A DNA stretch of 10,544 nucleotides from Burkholderiaceae bacterium (lineage in GTDB: Bacteria > Pseudomonadota > Gammaproteobacteria > Burkholderiales > Burkholderiaceae), in contig CANISN010000039.1 of the NCBI GenBank assembly GCA_947470165.1, positions 1 to 10,544 on the forward strand. The letters are read 5' to 3'. The translations under genes and the position numbers were made by a program. Below the pieces are notes generated by a model. That model saw only the letters and a program-made list of their open reading frames with translations. It had not been told where the DNA came from and made no database searches. Position 1 is the stretch's first letter. Each line of letters begins with the position of its first letter. Of the stretch, positions 1-6,313 are shown piece after piece.

Positions 1-261
1 CGTATCAATGAGCGAGAAGAGGGTGAGTTTGCTGTTACGGACACCGGGCCTGGAATTGCTTCTGAGCATCTCTCACGATTAACAGAGCGGTTTTATCGGG
101 TAGATCGAAGTCGTTCCCGAGATACGGGCGGTACCGGCCTAGGTTTGGCTATTGTGAAGCACATTGCTAGTCGCCATCAAGCGCAATTATTAATTGAAAG
201 CACCCCAGGGAAAGGGAGCACTTTTACCCTTAGATTCCCAAAGGAACGACTGACAGATTAA
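1..261 (+). CDS. phoR: PhoR-type phosphate sensor histidine kinase, C-terminal fragment
   Basis: The window opens inside this gene; only the last 86 codons are present, ending at TAA 259-261. The fragment is the distal half of a HATPase_c ATP-binding domain. Visible are the G1 box DTGPGI (fragment residues 14-19), an F box [10 protein letters not shown] (31-40) and the G2 box [12 protein letters not shown] (43-54), closed by the usual [15 protein letters not shown] strand. The FYRVD-R-R pattern before [12 protein letters not shown] is typical of PhoR/PhoR-like kinases, the inner-membrane sensors that phosphorylate PhoB when phosphate is scarce. The PhoR assignment rests on this motif style and on the neighbours: an exopolyphosphatase gene, a polyphosphate kinase gene and several Pho-box-like sites. 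The sensor and dimerisation domains lie outside the window, so another OmpR-partner kinase cannot be excluded. The convergent small gene ends only 9 bases away. Confidence 0.75.
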   Translation, partial: RINEREEGEFAVTDTGPGIASEHLSRLTERFYRVDRSRSRDTGGTGLGLAIVKHIASRHQAQLLIESTPGKGSTFTLRFPKERLTD

Positions 262-270
262 GGGCTCTAA

Positions 271-504
271 TTAGTCTTTATTGTCCTTTTTCTCTTTTTT
301 ATCTTTCTTGTCCTTTTTCTCTTTCTTTTTCTTCGATTCCTTGGGCAGCTTGTCTAGCTTGCCATTGGCATATAGACACCAGACCTTAATCTCTTCTAAA
401 AGCTCAGTCAGATCCTCGTAAGATAGATTTTTAAAGTCCTGTAAGCCAATGACGCCAGACTCTTGAAGCTGTTTTACAGCATCTTCATACTTGTATTGAC
501 TCAT
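271..504 (-). CDS. Small hypothetical protein with a lysine/aspartate/glutamate-rich tail
   Basis: I do not recognise a family. The product is 77 residues if it starts at the ATG at 504 (MSQYKYEDAV), or 81 from a GTG at 516. I prefer the ATG because MSQYKYED is a natural N-terminus and neither start has a clear Shine-Dalgarno sequence. The first 50 or so residues look like a compact helical domain with regularly spaced acidic and hydrophobic residues (SYEDLTELLEEIKVW). The last 24 or so are a low-complexity, strongly basic KKKKEKKDKKDKKEKK tail, presumably disordered and possibly able to bind nucleic acid or polyanions. It converges with the phoR end (9 bases apart) and diverges from ppx. The ordered half makes a real gene likely, but its role is unknown. 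Confidence 0.6.
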   Translation of the reverse strand: MSQYKYEDAVKQLQESGVIGLQDFKNLSYEDLTELLEEIKVWCLYANGKLDKLPKESKKKKEKKDKKDKKEKKDNKD

Positions 505-640
505 AATGTTTGGCACTTAATAATCTTAATTTATCAATGTTAGCAAAGTATTGTGACAAAATTGACTTTTAACTGTTTAATGACTTGATGGCTACTTTTA
601 CCTATTGGATGCCAGTAGACTAAAGCCTCATTTCGCGAAT

Positions 641-672
641 TTGTCATCAGAGTTTCATAAAATAGACATATT
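641..672 (+). promoter_or_regulatory. Candidate Pho box and -10 for ppx
   Basis: TTGTCAT (641-647), a 4-base spacer CAGA, then GTTTCAT (652-658) match the PhoB repeat CTGTCAT at 6/7 and 5/7 positions with the correct 11-bp period. A weaker third repeat, TAGACAT at 663-669, matches 4/7. Eight bases after the second repeat lies CATATT (667-672), a 4/6 match to a -10 hexamer. The box ends 43 bases before the ppx start. This agrees with PhoB-activated promoters, where the box replaces the -35 element. It is a pattern match by eye, not a scored search. Confidence 0.5.
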
Positions 673-701
673 CAAATAAATATGCTGTTATTGGGAATAT
701 T

Positions 702-2243
702 TTGGCCGTACATCAAGACAAACTTGAAAAGAATGCAACTGACCTAGTCGCCGCAGTCGATCTAGGATCGAACAGCTTTCGTATGTTGGTGGCCCAAGTT
801 GTGAAAACGCCTTCGGGCACCCAGCTTCGCCCGATTGATACTCTGCGTGAGTCTGTTCGTCTTGCTGCTGGATTAACTGACAACAAATTATTAGGCAATG
901 ATGCTTATCAGCGTGGAATCACGGCGATTCGTCGCTTTGGTGAGCGCATTCGAGGGTTTGATCCTGCCAATGTGCGTGCCGTTGCCACCAATACCCTACG
1001 GGTAGCTAAAAATGCCCCCAACTTTATCCGTGAAGCTGAAGAAGCTTTAGGTTTCCCGATTGAAGTCATTGCAGGTGTAGAGGAGGCGCGCTTAATTTAT
1101 ATTGGTGCCGCTCATGAAGTGCCGGCAGTGCATGGTAATCGCTTGGTTGTAGATATCGGTGGCGGCTCTACAGAGCTCATTATTGGTAAAGCTTATGAGC
1201 CCAAGTTGATGGAGAGCTTATATATCGGATGCGTTTCTCATAGTCTCCGCTTCTTTCCAAAGGGAAATATAGATTCTCATGCCTTTAAAGAGGCAGAGTT
1301 AGCAGCAAGAAGAGAAATTCAGGTCATCTCTGGAGCGTATCTGAAGTATGGCTGGAAACAGGTGATCGGTTCTTCGGGGACTGCGCGCGCTTTAGCGGAG
1401 TTAATTGCTGAAAATAATTTCAATGGTCAGCCTGATGGCCTAACGAATGGTTTGATTACTCGTGATGGCTTAAGAGCCATGAAAAAGCATCTTCTCAAAT
1501 ACGAACACATCAACCAAGTTGAACTTCAGGGTCTTAAAGATGACCGAAGATCAGTGTGGCCTGGCGGCCTTGCCATCATGATTGCCGTATTTGATGAGCT
1601 TGGTATTGAGTCTATGGAAGTCACGGATGCCGCTTTGAGAATTGGCGTCCTTTATGACTTGTTAGGACGCTCGCAGCATGAGGACATGCGCTTTGTGACG
1701 GTTGAGCAATTTATGCAGCGCTATGCCGTAGATCGCGAGCAGGCTAAACGTGTGGGCAGCTTAGCTGCTGAGTTTTTGGCGCAACTCCCTAAACCAGATG
1801 AAGAGAGTCGGGCGGATAATATTGCCTTATTGCAATGGGCGGCAAATTTACATGAGATTGGCCTATCGATTTCTCATAACGGGTATCACAAGCATTCTGC
1901 ATACATCGCTGGTAATGCTGATATGCCAGGTTTCTCAAAGAATGATCAAGCTAGACTAGCTGCCTTGCTCATCGGGCATACCGGTAAATTGGGTAAGCTA
2001 GCAAACAACGCCTCTTTCTCTGATTGGCGAATGATATTTTGCATACGTCTTGCGCAAGTACTTTGCCGTGGACGCAGTGATATTAATCTACCTAGGGTGA
2101 AAGTCTCAGAGCACAACGGAGCCTATTTAGTCTCCCTCTCTAATGACTGGGCTAAAGAGCATCCGCTAACAGAATTTAGCCTGCAAAAAGAAGCGGCCGA
2201 ATGGGAGCGTATCGGCCGACCTTACAGCATTAGCTTGAAGTAA
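702..2243 (+). CDS. ppx: Exopolyphosphatase (Ppx/GppA family)
   Basis: This 513-residue cytoplasmic enzyme releases terminal phosphate from inorganic polyphosphate. It has the ASKHA-fold phosphate-1 loop (DLGSNSFRMLV, residues 20-30), TNTLR (97-101), the catalytic GVEEARLIY segment (125-133, with the glutamate that activates water) and the phosphate-2 loop VDIGGGSTE (150-158). An HD-like C-terminal helical domain follows (LHEIG at 383-387, YHKHSAYI at 395-402). The length matches long PPX enzymes rather than short Ppx/GppA forms. Guanosine pentaphosphatase (GppA) is the main alternative, but betaproteobacteria usually keep one such gene near phoR and call it ppx. The start is TTG at 702 with GGGAA 4 bases upstream; an in-frame stop at 663-665 limits any extension. 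It ends 4 bases from the convergent olsB-like gene. Confidence 0.9.
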   Translation: MAVHQDKLEKNATDLVAAVDLGSNSFRMLVAQVVKTPSGTQLRPIDTLRESVRLAAGLTDNKLLGNDAYQRGITAIRRFGERIRGFDPANVRAVATNTLRVAKNAPNFIREAEEALGFPIEVIAGVEEARLIYIGAAHEVPAVHGNRLVVDIGGGSTELIIGKAYEPKLMESLYIGCVSHSLRFFPKGNIDSHAFKEAELAARREIQVISGAYLKYGWKQVIGSSGTARALAELIAENNFNGQPDGLTNGLITRDGLRAMKKHLLKYEHINQVELQGLKDDRRSVWPGGLAIMIAVFDELGIESMEVTDAALRIGVLYDLLGRSQHEDMRFVTVEQFMQRYAVDREQAKRVGSLAAEFLAQLPKPDEESRADNIALLQWAANLHEIGLSISHNGYHKHSAYIAGNADMPGFSKNDQARLAALLIGHTGKLGKLANNASFSDWRMIFCIRLAQVLCRGRSDINLPRVKVSEHNGAYLVSLSNDWAKEHPLTEFSLQKEAAEWERIGRPYSISLK

Positions 2244-2247
2244 TCTT

Positions 2248-3183
2248 TTACTGTCCCAAGAAATGCTTTGCGTAGCGTGGATTGATCTCCGATAAGCGCA
2301 ACATGGTTAATACATCGGCAGTATTGAAGTCAGGATCCCAGGCGGGAGCGCTACAAATCTTGGCACCTAACTTTAAATAGCCTTTGATCAAGGGTGGAGG
2401 TTCTACTGCTAGGCCACCATTGAGACGATCTAGAGGTAAGGGTAAGCGAGGGAAGGCGTGATTTTCAACAGGCGCCATTTGATCATTGCTGAGTGAGTTA
2501 TATAAACTGGCTGCAAAGTGACCACCATCAGCCATAGGAATACTGGCACAACCGAGCATGATTTCATAATCGTGCTTTTGCATGTACTGGGCAAGTCCAC
2601 TCCACAGAGCCATGATGACAGCACCGGAGCGATAGTCTTCATGCACGCAAGATCTACCAAGCTCTACCAACTTAGGGCGTAAGTGGTTTAGACGCGTTAA
2701 ATCAAATTCTGAATCTGAATACAGGTGTCCAATTTCTAAAGCCTTGTGTGGGGGTAGTACACGGTAGGTACCAACTACTTTAAGCGACTCTTGATCGCGA
2801 ATCAGTAAATGATCGCAATAGGCATCAAATTCATCAATATCGAGGTTTTCAGGATTCTTCGGAAGATTGGCACCCATCTCTTCTGCGAATACTTTGTAGC
2901 GCAGGCGCTGTGCTTCTTTAATTTCACTGATATTGCTAGCCCAAGTGATTTGAAAAGCAGGACGCTTTGGCTTGGCGATCGTCTTCTCAATAACTGGCTC
3001 TATGGCCCTGAGTTCTGCCCGTGCCTTAGTCGCAAATTTTTTGCCAAATAACTTCTTCGCTATTTTTTTTGAGAAGAGTTTCTTAATAGCTTCAGTTTTG
3101 CTCTTTTTAACTTTCTTTGGCTTTATTTCAAAGCGTGAATCAAATAGATCAAATGCAGCGAGTGGATTTGGAATATCAGACAT
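2248..3183 (-). CDS. olsB: OlsB-like GNAT N-acyltransferase (ornithine lipid synthesis, first step)
   Basis: The 311-residue protein carries a PF13444-type acyltransferase domain. It shows the signature RLRYKVFAEEMGA (93-105), DEFDAYCDHLLIRD (117-130), VVGTYRVLP (136-144), VELGRSCVHEDYR (173-185) and LWSGLAQYM (193-201). The C-terminal PPLIKGYLKLGAKICSAPAWDPDFNTADV stretch is typical of OlsB, which transfers a 3-hydroxyacyl group from acyl-ACP to the alpha-amine of ornithine. A longer reading frame to 3231 would overlap dgkA by 40 bases. I start at the ATG at 3183 because AAGGA sits 5 bases upstream, overlapping the dgkA stop. It is the last gene of a tight four-gene operon. Residues 21-75 form an unusual lysine-rich extension before the catalytic domain. 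Related PF13444 acyltransferases acting on other amines are the alternative; context with plcP, agt and olsA favours lipid synthesis. Confidence 0.75.
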   Translation of the reverse strand: MSDIPNPLAAFDLFDSRFEIKPKKVKKSKTEAIKKLFSKKIAKKLFGKKFATKARAELRAIEPVIEKTIAKPKRPAFQITWASNISEIKEAQRLRYKVFAEEMGANLPKNPENLDIDEFDAYCDHLLIRDQESLKVVGTYRVLPPHKALEIGHLYSDSEFDLTRLNHLRPKLVELGRSCVHEDYRSGAVIMALWSGLAQYMQKHDYEIMLGCASIPMADGGHFAASLYNSLSNDQMAPVENHAFPRLPLPLDRLNGGLAVEPPPLIKGYLKLGAKICSAPAWDPDFNTADVLTMLRLSEINPRYAKHFLGQ

Positions 3184-3191
3184 GGTGTTCC

Positions 3192-3596
3192 TTAAAGAAT
3201 AGTAATAATGGGAATACAAATCGTTGCCCACAATAAGGCAGCGATGAGAAGCGCCAGCATGACTGCGGCCGAGCCAAAGTCTTTGGCTCGCTTTGATAGA
3301 TCGTGGTGATCAAATGAAATACGATCAATCGCCGCCTCTACGCTAGAGTTCAATAACTCGACTACTAAAACCATGATGAGTGAGGCAATGAGAACGCATT
3401 TTTCAAGTGGGCTAATCGGTAAAACAAAGGCAATAGGGCTCAATACAGCCAGTAAGAAAAGCTCTTGCCGAAAAGCACTTTCTTCCTGAAATGCATACAC
3501 CATGCCGCACCAGGAGTTTTTAGCCGCATGCCATGCTCTCGTGAGCCCACGATTGCCCTTATGAGGGTTTTGCTTAATGTCGTATGGAGTAGTCAA
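3192..3596 (-). CDS. dgkA: Diacylglycerol kinase (DgkA family)
   Basis: This 134-residue inner-membrane protein has the DgkA pattern: an amphipathic N-terminal TRAWHAAKNSWCGM (19-32), EESAFRQE (38-45) and three hydrophobic segments (about 46-63, 65-82, 108-131). The catalytic core VVELLNSSVEAAIDRI (78-93) keeps both key glutamates, E80 and E87, and is followed by the conserved RAKDFGSAAV (103-112). It phosphorylates diacylglycerol to phosphatidate using ATP. The start is TTG at 3596; there is no ATG until residue 32, which lies inside the conserved region, and no strong ribosome binding site is visible. The gene lies 8 bases after the glycosyltransferase stop and its own stop overlaps the olsB ribosome binding site. 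In this operon it could recover diacylglycerol released by the PlcP-like enzyme, or limit flux into glycolipid. Undecaprenol kinase is a less likely relative. Confidence 0.9.
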   Translation of the reverse strand: MTTPYDIKQNPHKGNRGLTRAWHAAKNSWCGMVYAFQEESAFRQELFLLAVLSPIAFVLPISPLEKCVLIASLIMVLVVELLNSSVEAAIDRISFDHHDLSKRAKDFGSAAVMLALLIAALLWATICIPIITIL

Positions 3597-3604
3597 GGCA
3601 GATC

Positions 3605-4633
3605 TTAAGCGAGCGCTGTCATGTGGACGGTTGTCGAAGGTACAGGCTTGAGATGCCTAGCAAACTGCTCAGACGCTGCTCTCCAAGAGAATTTCTCAGC
3701 ATGGGCTCGTGCTACTTCACGTGGAATCTTGAGGGCCTGCATGCAGGCCTCGCGCAGGTCCTCATTCATGGCGCCAGCAGGAGAGTCACCCAAAACATCG
3801 ATTGGGCCAGTGACTGGGTAAGCAGCTACGGGAGTGCCACAAGCCATGGCCTCTAATAAGACCAGCCCAAAAGTATCTGTCTTGCTTGGGAATACAAATA
3901 CATCAGCAGCAGCATAGACCTTGGCTAACTCATGCTGTTGCAATACGCCAAGGTAATTAATATTGGGATATTTTTCCTTAATGCCGGCCATTGCTGGACC
4001 ATCTCCAACAACCCATTTGGAGCCCGGTAAATCTATTTCTAAGAAAGCATTAATATTTTTCTCAACAGCTACACGGCCAACATATAAAAAGATTGGATGT
4101 GCAGTGTTTAAAGATTTTGACTCTTGCATCTTAAAGATATCTAAATCTACGCCCCGTGACCACAACACAACATTTTTGAGACCGTATTTCTCAAGATCAT
4201 CTTTAACGACAATGGTCGGTGCCATTACGGCCATTGAAGGGCCATGGAACCAGCGAATGAAAGCATAGGTAATTGCAAGCGGAATCCCAGTACGGGCTTT
4301 GACGTATTCAGGAAAGCGGGTGTGATATGCCGTAGAGAAAGGCAAATCATTCTTAACGGCATAGGAGCGGGCTGATAATCCTAAGGGACCCTCTGTAGCA
4401 ATATGAATTGCATCTGGTGCGAATTCTTTAATTCGGCGAGCCACTTCTTTTCCGGGGAATAAGGACAGAGCAATATCAGGATAGGTAGGGCAGGGAATCG
4501 ATTTAAAGCCGTTTGGCGTAATCATCTCCACTTCATGTCCCATAGCAAGGAGTTCTGTGCGAGTTTGCTTCAGTGTTCTCACGACCCCGTTGACTTGCGG
4601 ATCCCATGCATCAGTAATGATCATAATTTTCAT
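3605..4633 (-). CDS. agt: GT4 glycosyltransferase, probable Agt-like diacylglycerol glycosyltransferase
   Basis: A 342-residue GT-B fold enzyme without a signal peptide. The N-terminal acceptor domain opens MKIMIITDAWDPQVNGVVRTL, with the glycine-containing loop at 13-18. The C-terminal nucleotide-sugar domain has VGRVAVEKN (185-193, with phosphate-contacting R187 and K192) and VVGDGP (208-213). It also has FVFPSKTDTFGLVLLEAMACGTPVAAYP (246-273), where the usual EX7E motif reads D253-X7-E261. The family holds SqdX, PimB and the Agt enzymes that glycosylate diacylglycerol in phosphate-starved bacteria. Its ATG overlaps the plcP stop as ATGA (4630-4633), with AAGAGG just upstream, implying translational coupling. 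Coupling to a PlcP-like gene is the classic plcP-agt arrangement and is the main reason for the specific call. Sugar donor and acceptor cannot be read from sequence; a polysaccharide glycosyltransferase remains possible. Confidence 0.7.
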   Translation of the reverse strand: MKIMIITDAWDPQVNGVVRTLKQTRTELLAMGHEVEMITPNGFKSIPCPTYPDIALSLFPGKEVARRIKEFAPDAIHIATEGPLGLSARSYAVKNDLPFSTAYHTRFPEYVKARTGIPLAITYAFIRWFHGPSMAVMAPTIVVKDDLEKYGLKNVVLWSRGVDLDIFKMQESKSLNTAHPIFLYVGRVAVEKNINAFLEIDLPGSKWVVGDGPAMAGIKEKYPNINYLGVLQQHELAKVYAAADVFVFPSKTDTFGLVLLEAMACGTPVAAYPVTGPIDVLGDSPAGAMNEDLREACMQALKIPREVARAHAEKFSWRAASEQFARHLKPVPSTTVHMTALA

Positions 4634-5448
4634 ACGGTAGCCTCTTTGATAAGTGCTTCAACAGCAGGTTGATAAGTCATTTCTGGGGCCGTTGTTACCT
4701 CCGCTGGATCACCTTTGATATGGGTCCAGTAAATAATTTTGAGTTCGCCGGTGGTGGTCTCAACAAGTGCCGATAGGCTTTCCACCCAATCACCGTCGTT
4801 GCAATACAGCAGACCATCGATTTCACGGATTTCTGCTTTATGGATATGACCACAAACGACACCATCGCAATCTCTTAGGCGGGCCTCTCTAGCCATGATG
4901 TGCTCAAAGTCGGCGATATAGCTGACCGCATTTTTTACTTGATGCTTAAGATACTGGGAGAGTGACCAATATTGCAGTCCCATCTTGATGCGCATCATGT
5001 TGAAATAGCGATTGATATACAGAATGAATGAGTACAGAGAGTCACCGACATACGCAAGCCACTTGGCGTATTGCATTACGCCATCAAATAAGTCGCCATG
5101 AGTTACCCAAAGCTTGCGACCATCTAGGGTTGTATGGATTACTTCTTCTTGAACCTTGATATCGCCAAAGGACATGCCAAAGTACTGCCGAGCTGCTTCG
5201 TCATGATTGCCGGGTATATAAATGACTTCACTACCTTTACGGGCTTTACGCAATAATTTTTGAACGACGTCATTGTGGGTCTGTGGCCAGTAAAAAGATT
5301 GCTTAAGGCGCCAACCATCGATAATGTCCCCAACCAGATAAAACTTGTCGGCTTCATTATGTTTTAAGAAATCGAGGAGGTAGTTTGCTTGACACCCTGA
5401 AGTCCCCAGGTGCACATCTGAAATCCAAATCGCTCTGTAATGCATCAT
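4630..5448 (-). CDS. plcP: PlcP-like metallophosphoesterase (phospholipase C type, LpxH-related)
   Basis: A 272-residue calcineurin-type phosphoesterase with all metal-site motifs intact: SDVHLG (10-15, D11 and H13), GDIIDG (40-45), GNHDE (80-84), THGD (116-119) and GHIHKA (199-204). Databases tend to name this family UDP-2,3-diacylglucosamine diphosphatase, but at about 270 residues, with the long internal helical insert and the GHIHKAEIREI ending, it resembles PlcP. PlcP hydrolyses phospholipids to diacylglycerol and a phosphorylated head group under phosphate starvation. The product is probably cytoplasmic and peripheral to the inner membrane; no signal peptide is seen. It is the first gene of the plcP-agt-dgkA-olsB operon, overlaps agt by 4 bases and has a strong Pho-box array 35 bases upstream. 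The start is ATGATG at 5448 with no obvious Shine-Dalgarno sequence. A true LpxH role in lipid A synthesis is the main alternative. Confidence 0.75.
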   Translation of the reverse strand: MMHYRAIWISDVHLGTSGCQANYLLDFLKHNEADKFYLVGDIIDGWRLKQSFYWPQTHNDVVQKLLRKARKGSEVIYIPGNHDEAARQYFGMSFGDIKVQEEVIHTTLDGRKLWVTHGDLFDGVMQYAKWLAYVGDSLYSFILYINRYFNMMRIKMGLQYWSLSQYLKHQVKNAVSYIADFEHIMAREARLRDCDGVVCGHIHKAEIREIDGLLYCNDGDWVESLSALVETTTGELKIIYWTHIKGDPAEVTTAPEMTYQPAVEALIKEATV

Positions 5449-5469
5449 GAGTAGACATTAAGCCGATTG

Positions 5470-5512
5470 ATTGTGTAGGCATCATGACATTTTTATGTCA
5501 GTTTGATGACTT
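5470..5512 (-). promoter_or_regulatory. Triple Pho-box array and -10 for the plcP operon
   Basis: Read on the minus strand, three 7-bp repeats follow each other at an exact 11-bp period. They are AAGTCAT (5512-5506), CTGACAT (5501-5495) and ATGTCAT (5490-5484), matching CTGTCAT at 5/7, 6/7 and 6/7, with spacers CAAA and AAAA. CACAAT (5475-5470), a 4/6 -10 match, begins 8 bases after the last repeat, the same geometry as at ppx. The array lies in an 84-base divergent gap, so PhoB bound here could also influence the olsA-like gene. Read forward, the region offers only a weak box (ATGTCAG and ATGACTT, 9/14). Confidence 0.65.
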
Positions 5513-5532
5513 GATTTATATTACGGGCAGAC

Positions 5533-6306
5533 ATGAAGAATTCTCAAACAAAAGTCATTTCAACTCCGAGTAGTTATCAACGCTGTTGGGTTTGGACACG
5601 CATCCTTTTGCATGTAATTTCTGGGGTCTGCACGCTTTTATTTATCTTTCCCTTTGTAAGTCAAACTCAAAAAGACCGCCATATTCAGCAATGGTCTAAG
5701 CAATTATTGAAAATATTTCATATTCAGTCACGGGTAGTGGGAGCGAATAAATTAGTTTCCACCCCCTATCTTCTAGCATCAAATCACATCTCCTGGCTCG
5801 ATATTCATGTGATTAATGCATTCAAACCAGTTCGGTTTGTGGCTAAATCTGAGGTAAGGGCATGGCCAGTGTTTGGATGGATGGCAGTGCAACTGGGTAC
5901 CGTATTTATTCGCAGGGATAGTGCGCGACATGCGAGACAGGTTGTAGATCAGATGGCTGCGGTCTTGAAAGCAGAGTCGGTCTGCATTTTTCCCGAAGGA
6001 ACTTCCACCGCTGGAGAATCCGTATTGCCGTTTAAGCCTAACCTATTTGAATCTGCCATCCTTGCTAAAGTCCCAGTCACTCCTGTGGCAATTGCTTACC
6101 GGTCACGTTCAACAGGCCTTAGAAGCGATGCCCCTGCCTTTATTGGAAAGATGGGTCTTCTTGAATCAATGTCTAATGTCATTAGTAATCGGGATATAGA
6201 GGCACATTTAAGCCTACTTGAGCCCTATTTAATAAGTAATGCAGCCAATCCGGATCGCAAGGAGCTCGCTGTCTATTGTCAAGAGTCCATCGCTAAAACC
6301 TTATAA
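5533..6306 (+). CDS. olsA: OlsA/PlsC-like 1-acylglycerol-3-phosphate or lyso-ornithine lipid O-acyltransferase
   Basis: A 257-residue inner-membrane acyltransferase with one N-terminal membrane segment (about 23-43). The catalytic HX4D motif is NHISWLD (84-90, H85 and D90). The acceptor-binding block is FIRRDSARHARQV (125-137), followed by FPEGTSTAGE (153-162) and VPVTPVAIAY (180-189). The domain is shared by PlsC, which makes phosphatidate, and OlsA, which acylates lyso-ornithine lipid. The HISWLDI block and the divergent pairing with an operon containing an OlsB-like gene favour OlsA, and some members do both reactions. If a dedicated plsC exists elsewhere in the genome the OlsA call gains weight. 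The start is ATG at 5533 with a weak GGGCAG upstream. It shares the 84-base intergenic operator region with plcP and ends 7 bases before the ppk2 Pho box. Confidence 0.75.
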   Translation: MKNSQTKVISTPSSYQRCWVWTRILLHVISGVCTLLFIFPFVSQTQKDRHIQQWSKQLLKIFHIQSRVVGANKLVSTPYLLASNHISWLDIHVINAFKPVRFVAKSEVRAWPVFGWMAVQLGTVFIRRDSARHARQVVDQMAAVLKAESVCIFPEGTSTAGESVLPFKPNLFESAILAKVPVTPVAIAYRSRSTGLRSDAPAFIGKMGLLESMSNVISNRDIEAHLSLLEPYLISNAANPDRKELAVYCQESIAKTL

Positions 6307-6313
6307 ACGGTAT

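Noticed and set aside
545..575. TTGTCA-like and AAGTCA-like words on the minus strand upstream of the small lysine-rich gene, as a Pho box
   Set aside because: The two GTCA cores are 9 bases apart, not the 11 needed for PhoB repeats.
682..747. A 21-codon reading frame (MLLLGIFWPY...) beginning before and overlapping the ppx start
   Set aside because: It has no ribosome binding site of note, and an overlap of this size occurs by chance. It might affect translation from the TTG start, but nothing supports that.
2802..3202. Reading frames of 60-80 codons on either strand inside the olsB-like gene
   Set aside because: They lie in other frames of a gene with clear family motifs and show no motifs themselves.
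3184..3231. Longer start for the OlsB-like gene at 3231
   Set aside because: It would overlap dgkA by 40 bases, whereas the ATG at 3183 has AAGGA at the right distance.
3621..4268. Plus-strand reading frames of 66-101 codons across the glycosyltransferase gene
   Set aside because: They are antisense shadows of a well-supported gene, with no recognisable protein features.
5495..5512. A forward-strand Pho box for the olsA-like gene
   Set aside because: ATGTCAG and ATGACTT match only 9 of 14 positions and coincide with the better minus-strand array.
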